Shown here piece after piece: positions 29,963-37,229 of a stretch of 39,011 nucleotides of DNA. The notes beneath the pieces are model-generated. The model did not search any database. It had not been told where the DNA came from and was given only the letters and a program-made list of their open reading frames with translations. How positions within the stretch are numbered: position 1 is the stretch's first letter; every line of letters starts with the position of its first letter. Both the position numbers and the translations under genes were made by a program. The DNA comes from an uncultured Erysipelotrichaceae bacterium (GTDB lineage: Bacteria > Bacillota_I > Bacilli_A > Erysipelotrichales > Erysipelotrichaceae): contig CALUVF010000027.1 of NCBI GenBank assembly GCA_944324155.1, positions 1 through 39,011 of the forward strand. The letters are read 5' to 3'.

Positions 29963-30322
29963 ATGTCAATTAAAAAAAATACAGCTTTAGGGGATATTCA
30001 AATCAGCGATGATGCGATCGCCACTTTGACCGGCAGCTCGGTCAATGAATGCTATGGCGTGGTTGGAATGTCTTCACAAAAACCGATCAAAGATGGCTTT
30101 TTCGAGCTTTTGAAGAAGGATAACTTCGCCAAGGGTGTCATCATTTCGAAAGATGATGAAGGGATCGTTGTCGACCTCTATGTCATCATTTCGTATGGCG
30201 TCAAGGTGACAGAAGTTGTAAGCGAGATTCAAAAGCGTGTTAAATATACATTAGAAAAGACATTGAACATGGATGTCGCCAAGGTTAATGTCTATGTTCA
30301 AGGGATAAGGGTGATTGGATAA
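29963..30322 (+). CDS. Asp23/Gls24 (YloU-type) protein
   Basis: 119 residues. Cytosolic, membrane-associated alkaline-shock/envelope-stress family. The opening NTALGDIQISDDAIATLTGSSVNECYGVVGM and the C-terminal half with the YGVKVTEVVSEIQKRVKYTLE block are diagnostic. In Firmicutes YloU is regularly paired with YloV (FakA), as here. A TATAAT and an AGGACAGG-type ribosome-binding site precede it. It overlaps fakA by one base. Confidence 0.93.
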   Translation: MSIKKNTALGDIQISDDAIATLTGSSVNECYGVVGMSSQKPIKDGFFELLKKDNFAKGVIISKDDEGIVVDLYVIISYGVKVTEVVSEIQKRVKYTLEKTLNMDVAKVNVYVQGIRVIG

Positions 30323-31923
30323 TGAATACAATTAATGGATCGATATTTAAAGAAATGCTTAAAAGCGCCGACGCAAATCTGTTTAATCGTCAAAAAGAGA
30401 TCGACGCTTTAAATGTTTTCCCAGTGCCCGATGGCGATACGGGAACCAATATGGCAATGACGCTTTCAAGCGGTGTCAAGGACGCGGTAAATGTTTATAG
30501 CGACGATATCTCAGATGTTGCCAAGGCCTTGTCAAGAGGGCTCTTGATGGGGGCAAGAGGCAACAGTGGCGTCATTACTTCACAGATCTTTAGAGGTTTT
30601 GCCCAAAGTGTTGAAGGTAAAAAAGAGATCGACACACATGAGCTCTCCGAAGCTCTTGAAAATGGCGCCAAGGTCGCTTATAAGGCTATTATGAAGCCGG
30701 TCGAAGGAACGATCTTGACAGTAGTCAGAGAAGCCAGCTGGTATGCCAACCACTATCTTAAAGAACACGACGATCTAAGCATCGAAGAATTCTTCGACAA
30801 ACTTATTGAATATGCCAAGGATTCACTTGACCATACCCCTGAATTATTGCCGGTCTTAAAAGAGGTCGGGGTAGTGGATTCTGGCGGTACAGGCCTTTTG
30901 GTCATCATCGAGGGCATGAAGGCTTATTTAGATGGCAAGCCCTTCGTGCGCCAAGAAGAAAGTGGCGAAAAGGTCGATGTGGCTGGTGCTAGTGTTTCAA
31001 ATGATGAATTTGGTTATTGCACAGAGTATCTGTTGCGTTTAAATAATCCGGATTTCGATGAAAAGATCTTATCTGGCAAGTTGGCCAAGATCGGTGAGTC
31101 ACTGGTCGTTGTCAAAGATGGCGATATCATTAAGGTTCACGTCCATACCCTAAACCCTGGTGATGCGCTTAATATCGGTCAAAGATATGGCGAATTCATC
31201 AAGCTTAAGATCGAGAATATGCAAGAGCAGCACTCAAACCTCAAAGAAGCTCCTTCTAAGCCCAGCAAATACGGTTTGATCACGGTCGCTGCCGGCGAGG
31301 GCCTTAAGAATTTATTTAAGGAATTCCGTTGTGATACGATCATCTCGGGTGGACAGACGATGAATCCATCTTGCGAAAGCTTTGTCGAAGAGATCAAAAA
31401 ACTTAATGCCAAACACATTATTATCTTGCCGAACAATTCCAATATCATCTTGGCCGCCAATCAAGCCAAGGATATCTTGGAAGATCGCGATATCCGCGTT
31501 TTGGGGACGACTTCGATCCTTGAGGGCTTAGCAGCTTTGAGCATGTTTAACCCTGAGGGTGAGCTTGAAGACAATCTAAGCGAGATGACAGCTGCCATCG
31601 AAAACATGGAATCGGGATCTTTGACCTATGCGATCAAGGATACTTCCTTCAACGGCATCGATGTCAAAAAAGGCGATTATATCGCTATGACGCATAAAAA
31701 GATCGTAGCCTCTGGCAAAGACAAACTTCTGGTCGTCTATTCGCTTTTAGATGAGATGTTTAAAAAAGAAGATGCCGAGCTTGTGACCCTGATCTCAGGC
31801 GAGGGATCAAATCCCGAAGAAGTAGCGATGATCGAAAACTACATCAGAGAACACTCTGACTTAGAATTAGAAGTCATCGACGGCGGCCAGCCGGTCTACT
31901 CTTACCTGTTTGGAGTTGAATAA
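30322..31923 (+). CDS. fakA: Fatty acid kinase FakA (YloV, DAK-type)
   Basis: 533 residues. ATP-dependent kinase that phosphorylates fatty acids bound to a FakB/DegV protein, giving acyl-phosphate for phospholipid synthesis. The N-terminal DhaL-type domain has the ATP/Mg site FPVPDGDTGTNMAMT and the LLMGARGNSGVI loop. The middle and C-terminal domains (GYCTEYLLRL; IISGGQTMNPS) complete the YloV layout. A DegV partner is encoded about 3.5 kb upstream. A strong terminator follows. Confidence 0.94.
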   Translation: MNTINGSIFKEMLKSADANLFNRQKEIDALNVFPVPDGDTGTNMAMTLSSGVKDAVNVYSDDISDVAKALSRGLLMGARGNSGVITSQIFRGFAQSVEGKKEIDTHELSEALENGAKVAYKAIMKPVEGTILTVVREASWYANHYLKEHDDLSIEEFFDKLIEYAKDSLDHTPELLPVLKEVGVVDSGGTGLLVIIEGMKAYLDGKPFVRQEESGEKVDVAGASVSNDEFGYCTEYLLRLNNPDFDEKILSGKLAKIGESLVVVKDGDIIKVHVHTLNPGDALNIGQRYGEFIKLKIENMQEQHSNLKEAPSKPSKYGLITVAAGEGLKNLFKEFRCDTIISGGQTMNPSCESFVEEIKKLNAKHIIILPNNSNIILAANQAKDILEDRDIRVLGTTSILEGLAALSMFNPEGELEDNLSEMTAAIENMESGSLTYAIKDTSFNGIDVKKGDYIAMTHKKIVASGKDKLLVVYSLLDEMFKKEDAELVTLISGEGSNPEEVAMIENYIREHSDLELEVIDGGQPVYSYLFGVE

Positions 31924-31929
31924 AAAGGA

Positions 31930-31956
31930 CGCACCCTTTAAAAAGGTGCGTTTTTT
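31930..31956 (+). terminator. fakA terminator
   Basis: Stem CGCACC (31930-31935) and GGTGCG (31945-31950), followed by TTTTTT. Confidence 0.85.
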
Positions 31957-32548
31957 AATATTCCTTTTTGGCAAAAAGGACGCGTCCTAAGATTTTAACA
32001 GGAAGTTCTTCGATTTCTTTCTGGCTGAAATAGCGATTGTCAAAAGCGGGGTTAGAAGCTTCGAGAATGATGGTGCCATCTTTATATATCACACGTTTGA
32101 TCGTCACTTCATCGCCGATCTGGATAACGCCGATCTGACCGTTATTTAAGATATTGGTCTTTTCGACATATACAAGACTTCCTTCAACGATCCCATCACC
32201 CATCATCGAATTGCCTTTGACCCTTAAGAAAAAGTCGCCTTTTTTAAATTCATCGTAATTGACCTCTTCTTCACCTTCAAAATCACTTTCTAAAAACATG
32301 TCATAGCCACCCTTGGCTTCACCTAGGATCGGCCTTTTAAAAGTGATCACATCTTTGCCCAAGACGTTTTCGACATCAAAGCCTACGACCTTAGAGAGCT
32401 TTTTGATCGTCTCGCTTTGCATACCCTGTACTTCGCCTTTGGCCCATCGGCCGACCGTGGCCTTAGATACCCCCATTAAACGGGCAATATCGGCATTATT
32501 TAAAGAATATTTCTTTTTAAAATCTAAGATCAGGTTCGCAAGTTTCAT
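31955..32548 (-). CDS. XRE-type repressor with S24 peptidase domain (LexA-like)
   Basis: 197 residues. The N-terminal helix-turn-helix of the Xre/Cro type is NNADIARLMGVSKATVGRWAKGE. The C-terminal S24 peptidase domain has catalytic Ser114 in VKGNSMMGDGI and Lys151 in DEVTIKR. A GEAKGG stretch at residues 76-81 could be the self-cleavage region. The design matches phage cI- and LexA-like repressors that inactivate themselves on DNA damage, but no phage genes are nearby. ATG 32548 has AGAGGT and a strong promoter with a small palindrome in it. It is divergent from a 73-residue gene and converges on fakA. Confidence 0.85.
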   Translation of the reverse strand: MKLANLILDFKKKYSLNNADIARLMGVSKATVGRWAKGEVQGMQSETIKKLSKVVGFDVENVLGKDVITFKRPILGEAKGGYDMFLESDFEGEEEVNYDEFKKGDFFLRVKGNSMMGDGIVEGSLVYVEKTNILNNGQIGVIQIGDEVTIKRVIYKDGTIILEASNPAFDNRYFSQKEIEELPVKILGRVLFAKKEY

Positions 32549-32569
32549 AATTATACCTCTTTTGAAATT

Positions 32570-32598
32570 ATTTTACTAAAGTTAGCTGTATATGACAA
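32570..32598 (-). promoter_or_regulatory. Promoter of the S24 repressor with an internal palindrome
   Basis: Minus strand TTGTCA (32598-32593), a 17-base spacer, then TAAAAT (32575-32570). The palindrome CTAAAGTTAG (32576-32585) occupies the spacer next to the -10, as an autoregulatory operator would. Confidence 0.55.
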
Positions 32599-32616
32599 GA
32601 AAAGTTGCAAAAGAGA

Positions 32617-32645
32617 TTGAATTATGAAACTCAATTATATAGAAT
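32617..32645 (+). promoter_or_regulatory. Predicted leaderless promoter of the 73-residue gene
   Basis: TTGAAT (32617-32622), a 17-base spacer, then TAGAAT (32640-32645). ATG 32652 is six bases downstream with no ribosome-binding site. Confidence 0.6.
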
Positions 32646-32651
32646 GAAGTC

Positions 32652-32873
32652 ATGAAACAGTATGTCGAAGTAATTGCTAAATTTGGTCTTGATGGCGAAG
32701 TATATCCCAAATATCTGGTCTTTAAAAATAAGACCTATCCCATCGATACCATTTTAAATGTTCGCCCCAGCAGTCTTGATAAAGGGGTTGCCTTGCTTTA
32801 TGAGTGCTTGATCAAAGGTCAGACGCATCACTTGTTTTTTGATCGCGAGCGCTGGTTTGTGAGATATCGCTAA
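32652..32873 (+). CDS. Small beta-rich protein next to the LexA-like gene
   Basis: 73 residues. The pattern 'FGLDGEVYPKYLVFKNKTYPIDTILNVRP ... HLFFDRERWFVRY' recalls a family of small Firmicute proteins often encoded beside DinB/UmuC-type (Y-family) polymerases and LexA-type repressors; this is from memory and untested. No polymerase gene follows here: the AraC-type gene is convergent and starts its stop region seven bases away. If the recollection holds, it is a DNA-damage-inducible accessory protein. Alternative: an unrelated orphan. The strong leaderless promoter supports that it is a real gene. Confidence 0.6.
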   Translation: MKQYVEVIAKFGLDGEVYPKYLVFKNKTYPIDTILNVRPSSLDKGVALLYECLIKGQTHHLFFDRERWFVRYR

Positions 32874-32879
32874 AAAAGA

Positions 32880-33704
32880 TCAATTTGAGTTGTTCTTGCG
32901 ATATTGTAAAGGGGAGACATGGACATATTTTTTAAAGGTCTGGGCAAAATAACTAGGCGAAGAAAAGCCGACGATATCGGCGATCTCACCCATGTTTAGA
33001 TCGGTTGTCATTAAAAGCATCTTGGCTTCGATCAAGCGCTTTTCTAAAACGTAGCGAATGGGTGACATGCCCTTATATTTAGTGAAAGAGTGAATGAGAT
33101 GATACTTATTCATATAAGAGATCTTGCTTAAAAGATCGATCGTGATATTTTCTTTGAAATGATCGTTGATGTATTTTTCAACAAAATGGCAGTACTTGTT
33201 GTCGTTTTTATTTTGGGAGGCCCGCATCTCAAACTTGGAGCGCCGCATCATATTGATGATGAGGATCTCTAAAAGATACTGACAGATGATCTCGTATTTT
33301 TCATCTTTATTTTCGGCTTCCACAAGCATCGTCTTTAAATAAAAAAGGATCTCGTGCTTATAATCGCGGTAATTGGACAAGGTATAGCCAAAGCGCTCGC
33401 CCGAATCAGCTAATTCAAAGTTTTCCACACCGATCACGACATATTCCATAAACTCGTTATTAATGCCGATCTCAGTGTGTGACATCAAAGGATTGACGAC
33501 AATCAGGTCATCTTCCTTGACCTTAAATGTTTCATTCTCGACCCGGAATTCTCCTTTACCTCTTAGGACATAAAAGATCTCAGTACAATGGTGAGAATGG
33601 AGCGTTGAATTCCAATCGCCATCATTAGTGGAGTGGGTGATGTATAAAAGCGAGGCCTTTAGTTTTTCATCGTTTTTGGGAATCTCATAGCGTGTTGTAC
33701 TCAT
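32880..33704 (-). CDS. AraC-family transcriptional regulator
   Basis: 274 residues. An N-terminal cupin-like sugar-sensing domain (STLHSHHCTEIFYVLRGKGEFRVENETF) is joined to a C-terminal AraC-type double helix-turn-helix (ITIDLLSKISYMNKYHLIHSFTKYKGMSPIRYVLEKRL ... MGEIADIVGFSSPSYFAQTFKKYVHVSPLQYR). It is divergent from the sugar ABC/GH112 operon, so it is the likely activator of that operon. ATG 33704 is chosen over an in-frame GTG at 33710 because TAGAAT sits exactly six bases upstream of the ATG, the leaderless pattern used by other genes here. Confidence 0.9.
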   Translation of the reverse strand: MSTTRYEIPKNDEKLKASLLYITHSTNDGDWNSTLHSHHCTEIFYVLRGKGEFRVENETFKVKEDDLIVVNPLMSHTEIGINNEFMEYVVIGVENFELADSGERFGYTLSNYRDYKHEILFYLKTMLVEAENKDEKYEIICQYLLEILIINMMRRSKFEMRASQNKNDNKYCHFVEKYINDHFKENITIDLLSKISYMNKYHLIHSFTKYKGMSPIRYVLEKRLIEAKMLLMTTDLNMGEIADIVGFSSPSYFAQTFKKYVHVSPLQYRKNNSN

Positions 33705-33710
33705 ATCCAC

Positions 33711-33739
33711 ATTCTAATATATTTATAGAATTTTGTCAT
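33711..33739 (-). promoter_or_regulatory. Predicted leaderless promoter of the AraC-type gene
   Basis: Minus strand ATGACA (33739-33734), a 17-base spacer, then TAGAAT (33716-33711), six bases before ATG 33704. Confidence 0.55.
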
Positions 33740-33750
33740 CTTATGCATCT

Positions 33751-33776
33751 AGCAATATATCTAAAATTTTAAGCAA
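33751..33776 (+). promoter_or_regulatory. Direct repeat, possible AraC-type half-sites
   Basis: AGCAA occurs at 33751-33755 and again at 33772-33776, 21 bases apart (two helical turns), just upstream of the ABC-operon promoter. Two 5-base matches can arise by chance in this AT-rich region. Confidence 0.3.
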
Positions 33777-33787
33777 CAATCGCATAG

Positions 33788-33801
33788 TAAAAGCGCTTAC
33801 A
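33788..33801 (-). promoter_or_regulatory. CcpA cre-like site of the ABC/GH112 operon
   Basis: The minus strand reads TGTAAGCGCTTTTA, sharing its first 11 bases with the two cre sites of the GH1/PTS operon. It overlaps the -35 position of the operon promoter (-10 TATACT at 33808-33813). Confidence 0.6.
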
Positions 33802-33807
33802 CTTTAC

Positions 33808-33813
33808 TATACT
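33808..33813 (+). promoter_or_regulatory. -10 element of the ABC/GH112 operon
   Basis: TATACT, with no good -35 hexamer at 17 bases upstream (where the cre site lies), as expected for an AraC-activated, CcpA-repressed promoter. Confidence 0.45.
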
Positions 33814-33873
33814 TATCTTGTAAGGAAAGAATGTGAAACAAAATAAGGATATATGCAGGAAAGGGAGGAAATT

Positions 33874-35214
33874 ATGAAAAAATTTGCTGTATTAATGTTA
33901 ACCTTATTTGTCGCTTTCAGCTTAGTTGCCTGTGGTAACTCTTCTGAAGACGAAACTGGTAAGACCGAAGGAGAACAACGCGTCTTAAAAGTCGACTTAT
34001 TCTCTGGCGGTAATGGGGAAGCTGTTTTCACAGCTTTAGCTGAAGCTTTTGAAGAAGCTCATCCTGATGTTGATGTTCAAGTACGTATTGAAAAAGAATT
34101 GCCAGACGTTTTAAACCGTGAAAACGCTACTGGTCAATATTCTGATGTCGTTTACTACAATCTAGGACAACCATCACAATACACTGAAACACAACTTTTG
34201 AATCATGAAGTATTAGATATCACTGATGTCGTCGAAGCTATTGACATTGATGAAGATTACGCAAACAGCCGTATCGTTCAATACTATGGCGATGGCAAAG
34301 CTTACTTATTGCCATTAAAGACTACTCCAGCTGGTTTCTTCTACAACACGGAATTAGTCGGTGAAGGTAAAGAATATCCACTTCCAACAACTTGGGAAGA
34401 ATTCTGGGAAGTTGGCGACATGGCTAAAGAAGACGGCCGTGCCTTATTCACATATCCAACTGCCGGTTACTTCGATAACACTTACAACGCTTTATTAAAG
34501 CAAGCAGGTGGTGAAGACTTCTTATTCGATGTCATGAACTGGAAAGAAGGCGTTTGGGATACTGATGAAGGTAAACAAGTAATCGATATTATCTCTAAGT
34601 TGGTATCTTCGGATTACTTATATGAAAGCACTGTTGCTCAAGCTAACAACACAGACTTTATCCGTAACCAACAAGCTGTAATCGACGGCGATGCTCTGTT
34701 TATGCCAAATGGTGACTGGATCGTTAGTGAAATGGCTGATACGACTCCTGAAGAAGGATTCCACTGGGGCTTATTACCTCTTCCAGCAATGGACGAAAAT
34801 TCAGAACGTTATGTCGGTTCTATGACAGAACAAATCTGGATCCCAGCACAAGCTGCTAATCCTGATGATGCCAAAGAATTCTTAAAGTTCATCTTCTCTG
34901 AAGAAGGTGTAGCTATTATGGCTGAAAACGGTAATGTCGTTCCAACCAGCGACTACATGGAACGCGTAGCAGCAATGGAAGATGGCTATACTAAAGAATT
35001 CTTCAGCGTATACGAAGATGCAACTCCAGCCTTTGCAGCTGTAGGTGTTTACGATGTATCTGCTTTACCAGACTTCGACCGCAGTGCAGTCGTTTATGAT
35101 CAAATCAACGATCTGGCCGCAGGAACGATCACAGCCGATGAATATCGTCAATCATTAGCTGATGCCTGGGCAGAAGTTGCTGCTCATCCAGTAGAAGCAG
35201 AAGCTGCTGAATAA
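33874..35214 (+). CDS. Sugar ABC transporter substrate-binding lipoprotein
   Basis: 446 residues. Extracellular solute-binding protein (family 1, MalE-like). The signal peptide MKKFAVLMLTLFVAFSLVACG has a lipobox (LVAC) giving a lipid-anchored Cys. The mature part has the usual extracellular features (TYPTAGYFDNTYNALLKQAGG; AMDENSERYVGSMTEQIWIPA). ATG 33874 is chosen: AGGGAGG is well placed, and an in-frame ATG at 33853 would add charged residues before the signal peptide. Codon use is strongly biased toward TTA, CAA and GAA, unlike the permeases, as expected for an abundant protein. The downstream GH112 gene suggests galacto-N-biose/lacto-N-biose as ligand. Confidence 0.9.
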   Translation: MKKFAVLMLTLFVAFSLVACGNSSEDETGKTEGEQRVLKVDLFSGGNGEAVFTALAEAFEEAHPDVDVQVRIEKELPDVLNRENATGQYSDVVYYNLGQPSQYTETQLLNHEVLDITDVVEAIDIDEDYANSRIVQYYGDGKAYLLPLKTTPAGFFYNTELVGEGKEYPLPTTWEEFWEVGDMAKEDGRALFTYPTAGYFDNTYNALLKQAGGEDFLFDVMNWKEGVWDTDEGKQVIDIISKLVSSDYLYESTVAQANNTDFIRNQQAVIDGDALFMPNGDWIVSEMADTTPEEGFHWGLLPLPAMDENSERYVGSMTEQIWIPAQAANPDDAKEFLKFIFSEEGVAIMAENGNVVPTSDYMERVAAMEDGYTKEFFSVYEDATPAFAAVGVYDVSALPDFDRSAVVYDQINDLAAGTITADEYRQSLADAWAEVAAHPVEAEAAE

Positions 35215-35238
35215 GGATTTTAAACATTCATAATGAGG

Positions 35239-35269
35239 AGCGATGAGCTATAATTGCTCATCGCTTTTT
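35239..35269 (+). terminator. Internal terminator between the binding protein and permease genes
   Basis: Ten-base perfect stem AGCGATGAGC (35239-35248) and GCTCATCGCT (35256-35265), loop TATAATT, with TTTTT. It would let most transcripts stop after the binding-protein gene, so this protein is made in excess over the permeases. Confidence 0.75.
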
Positions 35270-35286
35270 AAAAGAAAGGGGATTAT

Positions 35287-36168
35287 ATGACTAAGAAAAA
35301 AGCTAAAAGTATCTTTGTCTTTGGTTGTTTGGCTCCTGCAGTAATCCTGGTCTGTGTTTTTATGGTCTATCCGACCATCGAAGTATTTAGGACAGCATTC
35401 TTTCAAAAGAGCAATTTCGTTGCCGAAGAAACTTTCGCAGGACTCTTTAATTTCCAAACCTTACTAAAAGATACGACGTTTATCGAATCTATCCAAAATA
35501 TGATTCTATACGTTGTTTTGATAACGCTTATCACCATGACCCTGGCTATTCTTTTCGCTACGCTATTGACGCGTGAAAAGATCAAAGGGTCTAACTTGTT
35601 CCGCGTTATATTCTATATTCCAAATATCTTAAGTATTGTCGTCGTAGCTGGTATGTTTTCGGCCATTTATGCGCCAACCAATGGTATTTTGAACACCTTC
35701 TTATCGATGATCGGCTTAGATGGCCTGCGCCAGCAATGGCTAGGCAATCCCGACATCATCAATTACTCGATTATTGCAGCTTTAGTATGGCAGGCGATCG
35801 GTTATTACATGGTCATGTATATGTCGGCCATGACATCAATCCCAGAAAACCTGTATGAAGCTGCATCATTAGAAGGTGCTTCGCGTGTTAAACAATTTTT
35901 TATGATAACTCTCCCTTTGATCTGGAATAATATAAGAACGACCCTGACATTCTTCGTTATTTCGACAATTAACCTAAGCTTTATGTTTATCCAATTGACG
36001 ACTGATGGATCTCTAGCCACCGAAACACCGCTCAACTACATGTATAATACGGCTTTTGCCGGAAAATACGGCTATGGCATGGCCATCGGCGCGATCGTCT
36101 TTATTATTTCGTTCTTGCTTAGTGCCCTAATCAATAAGGTCACCGAAAGAGATACATACGAATTCTAG
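35287..36168 (+). CDS. Sugar ABC transporter permease 1 (MalF/UgpA type)
   Basis: 293 residues with six membrane segments. The EAA loop that contacts the ATPase is EAASLEGASRVKQFFMITLPLIWNN in the second half. Inner-membrane half of the heterodimeric channel for the binding protein upstream. AAAGGGG ribosome-binding site. The second permease follows after 11 bases. Confidence 0.93.
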   Translation: MTKKKAKSIFVFGCLAPAVILVCVFMVYPTIEVFRTAFFQKSNFVAEETFAGLFNFQTLLKDTTFIESIQNMILYVVLITLITMTLAILFATLLTREKIKGSNLFRVIFYIPNILSIVVVAGMFSAIYAPTNGILNTFLSMIGLDGLRQQWLGNPDIINYSIIAALVWQAIGYYMVMYMSAMTSIPENLYEAASLEGASRVKQFFMITLPLIWNNIRTTLTFFVISTINLSFMFIQLTTDGSLATETPLNYMYNTAFAGKYGYGMAIGAIVFIISFLLSALINKVTERDTYEF

Positions 36169-36179
36169 GAGTTAGTTTT

Positions 36180-37040
36180 ATGAATAAAGATGGATTTAAA
36201 CTATATCGCATATTTGTATATGTAGCTCTCATTACGCTCGCTATTACTATTGTTGTACCGATCATTTGGGTAATGCTGGCATCGTTTAAGACACAGCTTG
36301 AACTTGTCAGTGGCAATCCCTTCGATCTGCCGCAGCAATTTTTGTGGCAAAATTACGTCGACGCCTTCAACAAGGCAAGAATGGGCGATTATCTCATCAA
36401 TACCGTAATCGTTACGGCTTTGGCTTTAGTCATCCTTTTGGTTGTGGCTTTGCCAGCTTCCTATGTCTTGGCTCGCTTTAAGTTCTTGGGCAAGAAGTTC
36501 TTTAATGGCTTATTTATGGCCGGGCTATTCATCAATGTCAACTACATCGTCCTTCCGATCTATTTGATGCTGTTTAAAGCCGACATGTTTTTAGGCTTTA
36601 ATTTCTTTTTAAACAATCTGTTTTGGCTAGCAGTAGTCTATGCTGCTACAGCTTTACCTTTTACCGTTTATTTGCTGGCTTCATATTTTAGGACCTTGCC
36701 CAAAGCTTACGAAGAGGCTGCTCTGATCGATGGCTGTGGTCACTTCAAAACCATGATGAAGATCATGATCCCGATGGCCCGCCCCAGCATCATCACGGTC
36801 ATCTTGTTCCAATTTTTGGCTTTCTGGAATGAATACGTCATTTCATTCACATTTATGGATAAGGAAAATGCCACTTTGGCAGTTGGCTCTAAATATTTGA
36901 TGGCGGATGCTAAGTCACAAGCCAATCAGGGCGTCATGTATGCTGGTCTTGTCATCATCATGGTGCCGACCTTGATCTTATACATCTTGGTTCAAAAGAA
37001 ATTGACACAAGGTATGTCACTGGGAGGTTTAAAGGACTAG
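36180..37040 (+). CDS. Sugar ABC transporter permease 2 (MalG/UgpE type)
   Basis: 286 residues, six membrane segments. The EAA loop is EEAALIDGCGHFKTMMKIMIPMARPS, and the N-terminal VALITLAITIVVPIIWVMLASFK is typical of the second permease of CUT1 sugar transporters. It pairs with the preceding permease. The 58-residue membrane-protein gene begins directly after its stop. Confidence 0.94.
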   Translation: MNKDGFKLYRIFVYVALITLAITIVVPIIWVMLASFKTQLELVSGNPFDLPQQFLWQNYVDAFNKARMGDYLINTVIVTALALVILLVVALPASYVLARFKFLGKKFFNGLFMAGLFINVNYIVLPIYLMLFKADMFLGFNFFLNNLFWLAVVYAATALPFTVYLLASYFRTLPKAYEEAALIDGCGHFKTMMKIMIPMARPSIITVILFQFLAFWNEYVISFTFMDKENATLAVGSKYLMADAKSQANQGVMYAGLVIIMVPTLILYILVQKKLTQGMSLGGLKD

Positions 37041-37041
37041 T

Positions 37042-37218
37042 ATGATGGAAAAGAAAGAAATTATTAGGATCATTATAAATGTTGTCCTGTTTATCTTCTT
37101 TTTGGGCCTGATTATTTGGGCGCATAAAACGATAAGCTTAGCTAATTTAGGCTTAGAGATCGTTGGTCTTATCGGATTATTGACACTGTTGATGTTGTAT
37201 AACAGACGTCACAAATAA
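37042..37218 (+). CDS. 58-residue two-helix membrane protein in the transporter operon (DUF6903-like)
   Basis: A short gene that is easily missed. It starts at ATG 37042 (a second ATG follows at 37045), directly after the permease stop at 37040, and ends at TAA 37216-37218. The product starts MMEKKEIIRI, has two membrane segments (about residues 11-26 and 36-53) and ends YNRRHK. A GLIIWAHKTISLANLGLEIVG stretch links them. From memory, a small DUF6903-type membrane protein recurs in CUT1 transporter operons next to GH112 genes; that match was not tested. Its job is unknown; it may assist permease assembly. The spacing and retained frame argue for a real gene. Confidence 0.75.
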   Translation: MMEKKEIIRIIINVVLFIFFLGLIIWAHKTISLANLGLEIVGLIGLLTLLMLYNRRHK

Positions 37219-37229
37219 GGAGAAAGGTT

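Noticed and set aside
33853-33873. ATG 33853 as start of the sugar-binding lipoprotein
   Set aside because: It would place a charged MQEREEI ahead of the signal peptide; ATG 33874 has AGGGAGG at the right distance.
33874-35214. Horizontal transfer of the sugar-binding lipoprotein gene because its codon use differs from its neighbours
   Set aside because: fba shows the same bias, so high expression explains it better.
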